From NCBI RefSeq assembly GCF_005502935.1, contig NZ_SCMP01000010.1, positions 1 through 64,000 of the forward strand: a stretch of 64,000 nt of DNA, written 5' to 3'. Position 1 is the first letter of the stretch. Each line of letters opens with the position of its first letter. The notes below the pieces were generated by a model that saw only the letters and a program-made list of their open reading frames with translations, did not search any database and was not told the DNA's origin. This DNA is from Pseudomonas sp. 2FG (GTDB taxonomy: Bacteria > Pseudomonadota > Gammaproteobacteria > Pseudomonadales > Pseudomonadaceae). Below, piece by piece: positions 26,794 through 36,214 of the stretch. Made by a program: the position numbers and the translations under genes.

Positions 26794-27132
26794 ATGAACC
26801 TGTTTCGCTCAACCGCTGTTGTCTTGGCGCTGACCACTGGCCTCCTGGCGCTGCCGGCACAGGCGGAAATGGTGCAGCAGAATGCCAGTGGTGATCCGAC
26901 GTACACCGTCGAGGCACCACCGGCCTATTCGATGATCGGTGATTTGCTGATTGCCCGCCCCTTGCTGATTGGCGCTACGGCGATTGGCGTTGTGGCCTTT
27001 GTCGTCAGCCTGCCGTTCACGGCGCTGGGTGGCAATGTCGGCGAAGCCGCGCAAGAACTGGTGGTTGTGCCGGGCAAGGAGGCGTTTGTGCGCTGCCTGG
27101 GTTGCACCAGCAGCGGCTACAAACAAGACTGA
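26794..27132 (+). CDS. Small exported or membrane hypothetical protein
   Basis: A 112-residue protein with a typical signal peptide (residues 1-24, ending LPAQA before EMVQQ), a short polar region, a hydrophobic segment about 46-70 ([23 protein letters not shown]), and a C-terminus with two cysteines in RCLGCTSS. It probably sits in the inner membrane or, after cleavage, faces the periplasm. Not a recognised family; small proteins of this form with a conserved hydrophobic core and an ARPL motif occur across pseudomonads (recall). Convergent with ggt and shares its terminator. Confidence 0.75.
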   Translation: MNLFRSTAVVLALTTGLLALPAQAEMVQQNASGDPTYTVEAPPAYSMIGDLLIARPLLIGATAIGVVAFVVSLPFTALGGNVGEAAQELVVVPGKEAFVRCLGCTSSGYKQD

Positions 27133-27163
27133 TCAGGTAGTACTGAACAGGTAGTAACGCTGA

Positions 27164-27192
27164 AAAGCCGGTCAATCGACCGGTTTTTTGGT
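27164..27192. terminator. Bidirectional terminator overlapping the ggt 3' end
   Basis: A stem with AAAAGCCGGTC opposite GACCGGTTTTTT around a three- to four-base loop has a T-run on the plus strand and a shorter one on the minus strand. It serves the small exported-protein gene on the plus strand. On the minus strand the stem contains the last codons and the stop of ggt (stop at 27172-27174). Confidence 0.85.
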
Positions 27193-28896
27193 TTCTGCGT
27201 TTGGCGTGAAGAGTATGGCCTGGCCAATTCCGCGCGGATCGCTGGCGGTCTCGACGCTGGCGCTGTCCTTGTTCCACAACAGCACCTGCTGATTCCCGTA
27301 ACTGCGCCCTACGGCTTTGAGCCGATAGCCGCGGGCTTGCAGGGCGGTGATTTCTGCCGGGGTGAAGGCCGCGGGCTCGTACTCGATCTGGTCCGGCAGG
27401 TATTGATGGTGGTAGCGCGGCACCGCCGGCCAGCCCGCCACCGGTTGGTCATCGAGGTATTCGAGCACCGCCAGCAACACCATGCTGGGGATGCGGCTCC
27501 CGCCCGGGGTGCCGAACGCGCTGAACTGGCTAGGGCTCTCGATAAAGCTCGGGCTCATGCTCGACAGCGGGCGTTTACCGGCGGCGATCGCATTGGCCTG
27601 GCTGGCGCTTAGGCCGTAGGCATTGGCGCCTTGAGGATCGGCGGCGAAGTCGTCCATCTCATCGTTGAGCAGCACACCGGTGCCCGGCACGGTGAAGGCG
27701 GCGCCAAATGGCAGGTTGACCGAGAGGGTGGCGGCGACGGCGTTGCCGGCGCTGTCGAGCACCGCGAAATGGGTGGTGTGCTCGCCTTCGCGCCAGGCCG
27801 GAGCCGGCGGCAGGCTGCTGCTGGGTGTGGCTTGCAGCGGGTCGATGCCGCGCGCCAGCTGCTGCAGGTAGCGACTGTCGAGCAACTTGGCGATGGGGTT
27901 GGCGATAAAGTCCGGGTCACCGAGCAGGCCGCGGTCGCGATAGGCGCGGCGTAGCACTTCCACCACATAGTGACTGCGCTGCAGCTTGTCGGCCTGGCGC
28001 CAGGGCAGCTGTTGCAGCATGGCCAGGCTTTGCGCCAGGGCGATGCCACCGGCGGAGGGCGGCGGCGCGCTGATCAACTCACGTCCCTCGGCCAGCGGGT
28101 AGCGCAACGGCGCGCGCTCCACCACGCGGTATTGCTCCAGGTCAGCGAGGCTCCAAATCCCGCCGGCCGCCCTGACTCCGCTCACCAGTTTCTGCGCCGT
28201 TTCGCCGGCATAGAAGCCGGCCTTACCGTAGCGGGCCAGACGCTCCAGGGTGTCGGCGAGTTCCGGCTGCTGCAGCAGGCTCCATTGTTCGGGGACGGCG
28301 CCCTTATCGAGGAAGATCCGCGCGCTTTCCGCATCGTCGCGCAAGGCCGCCAGGCGCCAGGTGGCGCGCTCGCGGTAGACGCGGTCGATGGACACGCCGT
28401 CGCGCGCCAGGCGGATCGCCGGAGCCAGGGAGTCGATCAGGCGTAAGCGCCCGAAGCGCTGGGCCAACTCCACCAGGGCCGCGGGCAAGCCAGGAATGGC
28501 CGCGGCCAGGCCGCCATCCAGGGACAAGGCCGGCTGCACCTGGCCGCCGCGCCGGTACAGATCGGCGTGGGCGGCCAGCGGTGCCCGTTCGCGGGCGTCG
28601 AGAAAGCGGTAGGTCGGCGGCTCGCCCGCCTCGCGCAGCAGAAAGAAGCCGCCACCGCCGAGGCCCGAACCATAGGGCTCGACCACGGCGAGGGCGGCGC
28701 TGACCGCCACGGCGGCGTCGAAGGCGTTACCGCCCGCCGCCAGGGTTTCCAAACCCGCTACTGTGGCGGCGGGATGGGCGCTGGCGATGGCGGCTTGCTT
28801 GGGGGTTGGCGCGGCTTGGGCGAGCAGGGCACAAAACAGCAGCAGGGCGCCGAACAGCGCTCTGGCAGGCGAGCTGCCGCGGATCAGGCGGCTCAC
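27172..28896 (-). CDS. ggt: Gamma-glutamyltransferase precursor
   Basis: Periplasmic enzyme that hydrolyses or transfers the gamma-glutamyl group of glutathione; it matures by autocleavage into two subunits. The 574-residue precursor has a signal peptide (about 1-28, ending AQA before APTPKQ), AAGGNAFDAAVAVSAALAV near residue 52, the autocleavage and nucleophile Thr in GEHTTHFAVLD (about 378-388), and the glycine-rich GTPGGSRIPS near 480. The gene starts four bases after the ferredoxin stop and is probably expressed with coaD and the ferredoxin. The 3' end lies within the terminator hairpin. Confidence 0.93.
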   Translation of the reverse strand: MSRLIRGSSPARALFGALLLFCALLAQAAPTPKQAAIASAHPAATVAGLETLAAGGNAFDAAVAVSAALAVVEPYGSGLGGGGFFLLREAGEPPTYRFLDARERAPLAAHADLYRRGGQVQPALSLDGGLAAAIPGLPAALVELAQRFGRLRLIDSLAPAIRLARDGVSIDRVYRERATWRLAALRDDAESARIFLDKGAVPEQWSLLQQPELADTLERLARYGKAGFYAGETAQKLVSGVRAAGGIWSLADLEQYRVVERAPLRYPLAEGRELISAPPPSAGGIALAQSLAMLQQLPWRQADKLQRSHYVVEVLRRAYRDRGLLGDPDFIANPIAKLLDSRYLQQLARGIDPLQATPSSSLPPAPAWREGEHTTHFAVLDSAGNAVAATLSVNLPFGAAFTVPGTGVLLNDEMDDFAADPQGANAYGLSASQANAIAAGKRPLSSMSPSFIESPSQFSAFGTPGGSRIPSMVLLAVLEYLDDQPVAGWPAVPRYHHQYLPDQIEYEPAAFTPAEITALQARGYRLKAVGRSYGNQQVLLWNKDSASVETASDPRGIGQAILFTPNAETKKPVD

Positions 28897-28900
28897 GGGC

Positions 28901-29293
<393 letters not shown>

Positions 29294-29309
29294 TTACCGG
29301 TTGGCGGAC

Positions 29310-29924
<615 letters not shown>

Positions 29925-29930
29925 TCAGGC

Positions 29931-29987
29931 GTAGGGTGGATTCAGCGAAGCAATCCACCAATGCCGGCGCAGGCTAACCCGCCCTAC
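29931..29987. repeat. GTAGGGTG-type palindromic repeat overlapping the laoA stop
   Basis: Outer arms GTAGGG and CCCTAC bracket an inner hairpin, GGTGGATT (29935-29942) with AATCCACC (29952-29959). It is the same class as the element at 24349-24415. The right outer arm includes the laoA stop codon (29984-29986), so the repeat abuts or replaced the gene's original 3' edge. Confidence 0.7.
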
Positions 29988-31579
29988 GCTTTGCCGAGCC
30001 GCTCGGCCAGCCGCGTGGCCAGCTTGGCGGTGAGGCCATAGACCGACAGCTGCGGGTTGGCGCCAATGCTGGTGGGGAACAGCGAGCCGTCGTGGATCGA
30101 CAGGTTGCTCAGTTGGTGGTGGCGGCCGAGGCTGTCGGTAACGGCCTGCTGCGGGTCTTCGCCCATGGCGCAGCCGCCCATCACGTGGGCGCTGCCGAGG
30201 CGGGTGCGATACAGCTCCAGGCTCAGATTGTCGATCAACGCATGGGCTTGCTTGGTCGTTTTCACGTAGTCGGCGTCGGCGTGCATCGGCAACACGGCCT
30301 TGGCCCCGGCGGCGAACTGGATCTCGGCCATGGTGTGGAAGGCGCGGCGCACGCCATCCCAGGTGTAGTCGGTCATCCGGTAGTCGAGTACCGGGCTGCC
30401 ATCGCCGCGCAGCTCCACCCTGCCTTCGGCGCTGTCCGGGTGGAAGCCGTCGCGCAGCAGCGCCAACATCATGTTGGTATGCGGTAGCTGTTCCATGCGC
30501 AAGGCGTTGTCGACGCCGAAGCGGCCGAGCAGGGTGGCGGTCAGCGCCGGATGCAAGGGCGGTACTTCCAGTTTGTAGGACATGCGCCCGGTCGGGCCCT
30601 CGTCCCACTGGAAGTGGTCGGAGTAGATCGACTGCGGCGCGCCGTAGAACGGGTTGATCACCTGCTCGAACTGCGCGGCGGAGAAGTTCACCAGGTGCAG
30701 GAAGGTACGCTTGCCGGCCCGTTGGTGCGGATCCGGCGCCTTGGAGCGCAGCAGGATCGCCGGGCTGTTGATGCCGCCGCCGGCCAGCACGTAATGCTTG
30801 GCCTTGACCCTGATCTTGCGGCCGTTCGGCGCCACGCAGCGCTCGTCCATGCCCACGCATTCGATGCCGCTGACCCGCTCGCCGTCGAGCAGCAGGCGCT
30901 CGGCACGTGCCAGATAGAGCAGCTCGCCGCCTTTCTCCAGGGTCGCCGGGATGCTGGTGACCAGCATCGATTGCTTGGCGTTGGTCGGGCAGCCCAGGCC
31001 GCAGTAACCGAGGTTCCAGCAGCCGCGGACGTTGCGCGGGATGACCTTCCAGTGGTAGCCGAGCTTGTCGCAGCCGGCGCGGATCACCTCGTTGTTGGCA
31101 TTGGGCGGCAGCAGCCAGGGCGCAACGCCCAGGCGCTGTTCCATCCTCTCGAACCAGGGGGCCATCTGCGCCGAACTGTGGCCTTTGACGCCGTGTTCCT
31201 TGGCCCAGTGTTCCAGGGTCGGGTCGGGGGTGCGAAAGCTCGAGGTCCAGTTGATCAGCGTGGTGCCGCCGACTGCGCGGCCCTGCAGGATGGTGATGGC
31301 GCCATCCTTGCTCATCCGCCCGATGCCTTCCTGATACAGGCTGGGATAGGCCTCGGCCTCCTGCATCTTGAAGTCGCTGCTGGTCTTCAGCGGCCCCTCT
31401 TCGATCAGCAGCACCTTGAAACCAGCGGCGCTGAGAATTTCCGCGGTGGTGCCGCCGCCGGCCCCCGTGCCGACGATGGCGACGTCGGCCTCCAGGGTCA
31501 GGTCATGCTCCAGGCGTGAGCCGTTGTGGGTTTTCCAGCCGCGGGCGAGGCCTTCGGCGAACAAATCGGGTACGGGCAT
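29984..31579 (-). CDS. laoA: GMC-family long-chain alcohol oxidase/dehydrogenase
   Basis: A 531-residue GMC flavoprotein with the N-terminal FAD motif VGTGAGGGTTAEIL near residue 35, GGTTLINWTSSFR, a cysteine-rich segment CWNLGYCGLGCPTNAKQS near 190, YVLAGGGINSPAILL, and the C-terminal catalytic His region HVMGGCAMG followed by GANPQLSVYGLTAKLA. With the Tat protein, aldehyde dehydrogenase and TetR gene it matches the laoABCR locus described in P. aeruginosa, where LaoA oxidises long-chain alcohols such as dodecanol from SDS breakdown. The symbol rests on recall of that locus. Last gene of the laoC-laoB-laoA unit; its stop falls in a palindromic repeat. Confidence 0.85.
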   Translation of the reverse strand: MPVPDLFAEGLARGWKTHNGSRLEHDLTLEADVAIVGTGAGGGTTAEILSAAGFKVLLIEEGPLKTSSDFKMQEAEAYPSLYQEGIGRMSKDGAITILQGRAVGGTTLINWTSSFRTPDPTLEHWAKEHGVKGHSSAQMAPWFERMEQRLGVAPWLLPPNANNEVIRAGCDKLGYHWKVIPRNVRGCWNLGYCGLGCPTNAKQSMLVTSIPATLEKGGELLYLARAERLLLDGERVSGIECVGMDERCVAPNGRKIRVKAKHYVLAGGGINSPAILLRSKAPDPHQRAGKRTFLHLVNFSAAQFEQVINPFYGAPQSIYSDHFQWDEGPTGRMSYKLEVPPLHPALTATLLGRFGVDNALRMEQLPHTNMMLALLRDGFHPDSAEGRVELRGDGSPVLDYRMTDYTWDGVRRAFHTMAEIQFAAGAKAVLPMHADADYVKTTKQAHALIDNLSLELYRTRLGSAHVMGGCAMGEDPQQAVTDSLGRHHQLSNLSIHDGSLFPTSIGANPQLSVYGLTAKLATRLAERLGKA

Positions 31580-31630
31580 GTCAGGCTGCTCTCAGGCTAA
31601 TTCTTATGGTGTGCCGCTACAGGTGTTGCC

Positions 31631-32176
31631 TCAGACCGTCGGCGGCCCCGGGTAGCCGCAATGCGCCCAGGACTCCGGGCGCCCGTACCAGGCCATCATC
31701 ACCAGCTGGAGCAGCGAGCTGTGGCCCATCTTCAGCAGACCGATGGAGCTGTTCTGCCAGCGCTCGAGGAAGTTGCGCACCTCTGTGTCGGACGCAGTTG
31801 CCCAGCTGCCCCAGACCCCGGTCAGCGGGCCGCGGGTGATCGGCAGGGCGAGCACATCGAACAGCTGTACGGTGAGTTTGAGCATCGCTGGCGACAGCCG
31901 GTTGAGGCTGTAGTCGAGGCTCTGCAAGGTGCCGTCGATGGCGTCCGGCATCTGCTCCGGGGCGACGGCGCCTTCGAGCAGTACCGGGATCAGGGCCTTA
32001 AGGAACGGCAGGTCGGAAGCCCGCAGGACGCTCAAGCCGCTGGCCGGCGTACTGGCCGAGCAGCCGCTGAGGGTCGCGGTGACCCCGGCGGTGGCGAGCA
32101 AGGCCGTGCCGAACAGGCCGACCTTGAGCAGGCCGCGGCGGGACAGGCCCGGCGCGTCGAAGCTGGTGTCAGTCAT
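31631..32176 (-). CDS. laoB: Tat-signal protein, LaoB-type partner
   Basis: A 181-residue protein with a twin-arginine signal LSRRGLLKVGLFGTALLA near residues 11-28 and a possible lipobox LSGCS just after the hydrophobic core (Cys about 39). It should therefore be exported folded and perhaps lipid-modified. The rest is helical with a C-terminal WYGRPESWAHCGYPGPP, a motif seen in the small subunits that accompany GMC dehydrogenases. It lies between laoC and laoA and presumably helps export or stabilise LaoA. No enzyme motif of its own is seen. Confidence 0.78.
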   Translation of the reverse strand: MTDTSFDAPGLSRRGLLKVGLFGTALLATAGVTATLSGCSASTPASGLSVLRASDLPFLKALIPVLLEGAVAPEQMPDAIDGTLQSLDYSLNRLSPAMLKLTVQLFDVLALPITRGPLTGVWGSWATASDTEVRNFLERWQNSSIGLLKMGHSSLLQLVMMAWYGRPESWAHCGYPGPPTV

Positions 32177-32206
32177 TGTGGTTATGCACCTCGCTCTAAT
32201 GGCGAC

Positions 32207-33637
32207 TTAACGGATAAACAGCTTGTACACCAGCTTCTGCAGCGCCTTGCCGTAGGGCGGGTAGATCAGCTTGGCGGCGTTGAAGCGCTGTTTGATAAAC
32301 ACGCCCTTGGCTTTGCTGAAGGTCAGGAAGCCTTCGTGGCCGTGGTAGTGGCCCATGCCGGACGGGCCGACACCGCCAAACGGCATGTCGTCCTGGGCCA
32401 CATGCAGCAGGGTGTCGTTCAGGCACACGCCGCCGGCGTGGGTCTCGTGCAGCACGCGTTGCTGCTCGCCCTTGTCGTAGCCGAAGTAGTAGAGCGCCAG
32501 CGGCCGTGGACGGTGGTTGATGTAGGCGAAGGCCTCCTCGATGCGCTCGTACGGCACTATCGGCAGCAGCGGGCCGAAGATCTCGTCCTGCATGATCTTC
32601 ATCTCGTCGCTGACGTTCAGCAGCAGGGTCTGCGGCATGCGCCGGCCCTGGCCTTCGGCGAACAGGGGGATCAGCTTGGCGCCTTTGCTTTCTGCGTCGC
32701 TCAGGTAGCTCTGCAGGCGCTGCAGCTGACGCTCGTTGATGATCGCGGTGTAGTCCGGGTTGTCCTTCAGGCTCGGGTAGAAACCCTGCACCGCCTGGCG
32801 ATAGGCGGCGACGAAGCCGTCCACGCGATCTTTCGGCACCAGCACGTAGTCAGGCGCCACGCAGGTCTGCCCGGCGTTCATGGTCTTGCCGAAGGCGATG
32901 CGTTCGGCGGCATCCTGCAGCGGCACGTCGGCCGAGACGATAGCCGGCGACTTGCCGCCCAGTTCCAGGGTGACTGGGGTCAGGTTTTCCGCGGCGGCGC
33001 GCATCACGTGCTTGCCTATGCTGGTGGCGCCGGTGAACAGCAGGTGGTCGAAGGGCAGTTTGGAGAAGGCCATGCCGACCTCCGCTTCGCCCAGCACCAC
33101 GGCGACCAGGTCTTGCGGAAAGATCCGCGCCAGCAGGTCCTTGAACAATTGCGAGGTGACCGGCGTCGACTCGCTCATCTTGACCATTACCCGGTTGCCG
33201 GCCGCGAGGGCGCCGACCAATGGGCCGACGGCGAGAAATAGCGGGTAGTTCCACGGCACTATGACGCCGACCACGCCCAGTGGCTGGTACACCACCTTGG
33301 CGCTGGCCGGCTGGAAGGCCAGGCCGACCGCGCGGCGCGAGGGTTTCATCCACTTCTTGAGGCGCTTGCTGGCGTAGTGGATGCCTTGCACGCTGGGCAT
33401 GATCTCCGCCAGCAAGGTCTCCTCGGCGGCGCGGTTGCTGAAGTCCTGGGAAATCGCCTGGACCAACGCCTCCTGCTCGCCGAGCAGCAGCTCACGCAGG
33501 GCGTTCAGCCACTGCATGCGCTGCTCTGCCGTGGGCATCGGGTTGGCGCGGAAGGCCTCGCGCTGGCGGCTGAATAGGTCATCCAGTTGGGCGATCTGTT
33601 GCTGGCTCTGTTGCAGGTAAGCGATGTCGGCGACCAT
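32207..33637 (-). CDS. laoC: Aldehyde dehydrogenase (coniferyl aldehyde dehydrogenase type)
   Basis: A 476-residue NAD(P)-dependent aldehyde dehydrogenase of the short CalB/class 3 type. Key residues: Glu in VTLELGGKSPAIV (about 215) and the nucleophile Cys in NAGQTCVAPDY (about 250), with GATSIGKHVM for cofactor binding and a hydrophobic C-terminus. It probably oxidises the long-chain aldehydes made by LaoA to fatty acids. First gene of the minus-strand lao unit, with AAGGAG before the ATG; its promoter region contains the 18-bp palindrome at 33726-33743. Confidence 0.87.
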   Translation of the reverse strand: MVADIAYLQQSQQQIAQLDDLFSRQREAFRANPMPTAEQRMQWLNALRELLLGEQEALVQAISQDFSNRAAEETLLAEIMPSVQGIHYASKRLKKWMKPSRRAVGLAFQPASAKVVYQPLGVVGVIVPWNYPLFLAVGPLVGALAAGNRVMVKMSESTPVTSQLFKDLLARIFPQDLVAVVLGEAEVGMAFSKLPFDHLLFTGATSIGKHVMRAAAENLTPVTLELGGKSPAIVSADVPLQDAAERIAFGKTMNAGQTCVAPDYVLVPKDRVDGFVAAYRQAVQGFYPSLKDNPDYTAIINERQLQRLQSYLSDAESKGAKLIPLFAEGQGRRMPQTLLLNVSDEMKIMQDEIFGPLLPIVPYERIEEAFAYINHRPRPLALYYFGYDKGEQQRVLHETHAGGVCLNDTLLHVAQDDMPFGGVGPSGMGHYHGHEGFLTFSKAKGVFIKQRFNAAKLIYPPYGKALQKLVYKLFIR

Positions 33638-33725
33638 GCTGCGGCTCCTTGGCGATCCAGCGTGGGAAACCCGGAAACCGTTTGCATAGCGGTTTGGGGC
33701 TTCATGGAAAGTGCGTGCTGGATTT

Positions 33726-33743
33726 TTAGAGTAATTACTCTAA
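33726..33743. promoter_or_regulatory. Perfect 18-bp palindrome, probable LaoR operator
   Basis: TTAGAGTAATTACTCTAA is perfectly self-complementary. It lies between the divergent laoC and laoR starts, 89 bases from laoC and 157 from laoR. Its AT-rich sequence contrasts with the surroundings. Size and placement are typical of a TetR-family operator, so binding by LaoR is the natural inference. Confidence 0.7.
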
Positions 33744-33899
33744 TGTGTCAAATAGAATGCCGTGGCAGCTCGTCGGGTGCAGCCCAACGAAAAGTCAGTA
33801 TTCGCTCGTCTGCGTGGTATTGCGTAACACTGCGCAGACTTGCCCCTGTACCTTTGGCACAGCACGGCGACGTACCCGTATCCAACCCAGAGCAGCTTT

Positions 33900-34565
33900 A
33901 TGGCCGCGCCGATCAAAACCCGCGAACGTATCATCCAAGCCAGCCTGGAGCTGTTCAACGCCCAGGGCGAGCGCAACGTGACGACCAATCATATTGCCGC
34001 GCACCTGGGGATTTCCCCGGGCAACCTGTATTACTACTTCCGCAACAAGCAGGCGATTATCGCCGAGCTGTTCAGCCAGTATGAGCGGCAGGTGGACGTC
34101 TTCTTGCGCCGCCCGCAAGGCCGTGCGATGACGGTGGAAGACAAGACCTTCTACCTGGAGGCGCTGCTGGCGGCGATGTGGTACTACCGCTTCCTGCATC
34201 GCGATCTCGAGCATCTGCTGGAATCCGATGCCGAGCTGGCGGCGCAGTATCGGCTGTTCTCCCAGCGCTGCCTGAGCCATGCGCAGGCGATCTATCAGGG
34301 TTTCGTCGAGGCGGGGATTCTGCTGATGGATCGTCAGCAGATCGAGGCGCTGACCCTCAACAGCTGGATCATCATGACGTCCTGGGTGCGCTTTCTCTGC
34401 ACTTCACGCGGGGATCCGGGCGATCTCAGCGAGGACATGCTGCGGCGGGGCATCTATCAGGTCTTGGCGCTGGAAGGTGGCTATATCGCTCCGGATGCGC
34501 AGACGGCTGTGCAGGCGTTGTATCAGAAACTCTATGTGCCGCTGGAGCTGGTGATTCCGAGCTAG
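33900..34565 (+). CDS. laoR: TetR-family transcriptional regulator
   Basis: A 221-residue TetR regulator. The DNA-binding domain at residues about 7-55 reads RERIIQASLELFNAQGERNVTTNHIAAHLGISPGNLYYYFRNK (broken here by family position); the recognition helix is around ISPGNLYYYF. The C-terminal ligand domain is helical and hydrophobic, suited to an alkyl ligand. Divergent from laoC. Presumed repressor of laoCBA, relieved by long-chain alcohols or aldehydes. ATG 33900 gives MAAPIKTRER; an in-frame ATG at 33840 would add 20 unlikely residues. Confidence 0.87.
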   Translation: MAAPIKTRERIIQASLELFNAQGERNVTTNHIAAHLGISPGNLYYYFRNKQAIIAELFSQYERQVDVFLRRPQGRAMTVEDKTFYLEALLAAMWYYRFLHRDLEHLLESDAELAAQYRLFSQRCLSHAQAIYQGFVEAGILLMDRQQIEALTLNSWIIMTSWVRFLCTSRGDPGDLSEDMLRRGIYQVLALEGGYIAPDAQTAVQALYQKLYVPLELVIPS

Positions 34566-34581
34566 ACGCGCCGGGCGTGAT

Positions 34582-35574
34582 TTATTCGCCCGACGCCTGT
34601 TCCGCCAGCCAGTCCGGAATGCGCCGCTCCAGGTAATAGCCGGGACGTACTAAGGAACCTTCGATAAAACCAACGTGGCCACCGCGCGGGTGCAGCTCGA
34701 GCCTGGTGTTGGCGGCCAGCTCCGAGGCTTCCGGCAGGCTGTGGCGGAATACGAAGGGGTCGTCGATCGATTGGATCAGCAGAGTCGGGATCGTGATCGT
34801 GCCGAGGTAGTAGCGGCTCGACGCGCGCCGGTAATAATCCTCGGCATCGGCAAAACCGTGCAGCGGCGCGGTGATGCGGCCGTCGAAATCCCAGAAGGTG
34901 CGGATGCCGTCCAGTGGCCCGAGCTGCTCCAGGGTGGTCAGGCGCTCGGCTTGGCCGTCGAGTTTGAAGCGCTTCTGCTTGTCGCGCACATAGGCGAGCA
35001 TTTCGCGCATAAAGTGCGTTTGGTAGACCTTGGAAAAGCCGATGCCGATGCGGTCGGCGCAGTGATCCAGGCGAAACGGCACCGATACCGCGACCGCCGC
35101 CCGCAACCCGCACGCCGTGCCGGTTTCGCCCAGGTGCTTGAGCAGCACATTGCCGCCCAGCGAATAGCCGACGGCATACAGCGGCGCCAGCGGCCGCTGG
35201 CGGCGCAGGTGCTCGATGGCGGCGGCGAGGTCTTCGCTGACCCCGGAGTGATAGCCGCGCGGCAGCAGGTTCGGCTCGCCGGAGCAGCCGCGCCAATTCA
35301 GCGCCGCACTGGCCCAGCCCTGAGCGGCCAGGCTTTGCTGCAAGCCGAGCACGTACAACGAACTGGATGAGCCGGTCAGGCCGTGCAGGATCAGCACCAG
35401 CGGCGCCTCGGCCGCATGGGGGCCGTGCCAGTCCAGATCGAGAAAGTCGCCATCGGCGAGCCACAGGCGTTCGCGCCGCCGCTCGAGCACGGGTGGCCGC
35501 CGGCACAGCGCATTCCACAGGGTTTGCAGGTGGGCGCTGGGCAACCACCAGGCGGGTTTGAAGCTCGTGCTCAT
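34582..35574 (-). CDS. YheT-family alpha/beta hydrolase
   Basis: A 330-residue alpha/beta hydrolase of the YheT/ABHD1-3 group. The oxyanion region is LILHGLTGSSSSLY (about 62), followed by LNWRGCSGEPNLLPRGYHSG, a strong family marker, and the nucleophile elbow VGYSLGGNVLLKHLGE (Ser about 147). The Asp and His of the triad are expected at SIDDPFV and PRGGHVGF near the C-terminus. Eukaryotic relatives act on lipid esters; the bacterial substrate is unknown. Likely the last gene of the M16-rsmD unit. The overlapping frame 34562-35587 is a shadow. Confidence 0.9.
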   Translation of the reverse strand: MSTSFKPAWWLPSAHLQTLWNALCRRPPVLERRRERLWLADGDFLDLDWHGPHAAEAPLVLILHGLTGSSSSLYVLGLQQSLAAQGWASAALNWRGCSGEPNLLPRGYHSGVSEDLAAAIEHLRRQRPLAPLYAVGYSLGGNVLLKHLGETGTACGLRAAVAVSVPFRLDHCADRIGIGFSKVYQTHFMREMLAYVRDKQKRFKLDGQAERLTTLEQLGPLDGIRTFWDFDGRITAPLHGFADAEDYYRRASSRYYLGTITIPTLLIQSIDDPFVFRHSLPEASELAANTRLELHPRGGHVGFIEGSLVRPGYYLERRIPDWLAEQASGE

Positions 35575-35614
35575 AGTTGTTGCTCATCGATCAGTCGCAG
35601 CCGCGCGGGTGGCT

Positions 35615-36214
35615 CTACGCCGTGCGTTGCCAAAGCGCGTAATAGACCTGGCCGGCTTTCTGTTCCCGATGCAGGCGCCAGTTGCCCGGCAGACCGAGGC
35701 CCGAGGGTGGAGTTTCGCTTTCGGTATAGATCCAGGCGTCGTCGGCTAGCCAGCCTTTTTCTTCCAGCAGGGTGCAGGTCGGCAGCAGCAGGTTCTGGCC
35801 GAACGGCGGGTCGAGAAACACCAGGTCGAAGGCGCTGCCCGGCTGATTCTCCAGATAGCGCAGGGCATCGCTCTGCAGCAGCTGGCCGTTGCCACATTTG
35901 AGGGTGTCCAGCGCCTGGCGCAGGCTGGCGATGGCCGCCGCGTTCAGGTCCAGCGCCAAGGCCATGCTGGCGCCGCGGGACAAGGCTTCCAGGTACAGCG
36001 CACCGCTGCCGGCAAACGGGTCGAGCACGCGGGCACCGGCCACATAGGCGGCGAGCCAGTTGAACAGGGTTTCGCGCACCCGGTTCGGGGTCGGCCGCAA
36101 GCCGTGGGCCATCGGGAAGCTGAACTGGCGGCTACGCCACTCGCCACCGATGATCCGCAGCTGGCCTTGGCCGCCGTGGGTTGGAACGTTGCTGGGTTTC
36201 GCGGGACGGCTCAT
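35615..36214 (-). CDS. rsmD: 16S rRNA (guanine966-N2) methyltransferase
   Basis: Methylates G966 of 16S rRNA. The 199-residue protein (E. coli 198) has GGEWRSRQFSFP near the N-terminus, the SAM motif VLDPFAGSGALYLEALSRGA (about 62) and the catalytic LDPPFGQ (about 135), as in N6/N2 methyltransferases. Its ATG overlaps the stop of the upstream M16 gene by one base (TGATG). In many gammaproteobacteria it is next to ftsY, which is about 3 kb away here. Confidence 0.95.
   Translation of the reverse strand: MSRPAKPSNVPTHGGQGQLRIIGGEWRSRQFSFPMAHGLRPTPNRVRETLFNWLAAYVAGARVLDPFAGSGALYLEALSRGASMALALDLNAAAIASLRQALDTLKCGNGQLLQSDALRYLENQPGSAFDLVFLDPPFGQNLLLPTCTLLEEKGWLADDAWIYTESETPPSGLGLPGNWRLHREQKAGQVYYALWQRTA

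Noticed and set aside
34562..35587. 341-residue frame overlapping the YheT-type gene
   Set aside because: Same strand, different frame; Arg-rich, no hydrolase motif, whereas the 34582-35574 frame has the full nucleophile elbow.
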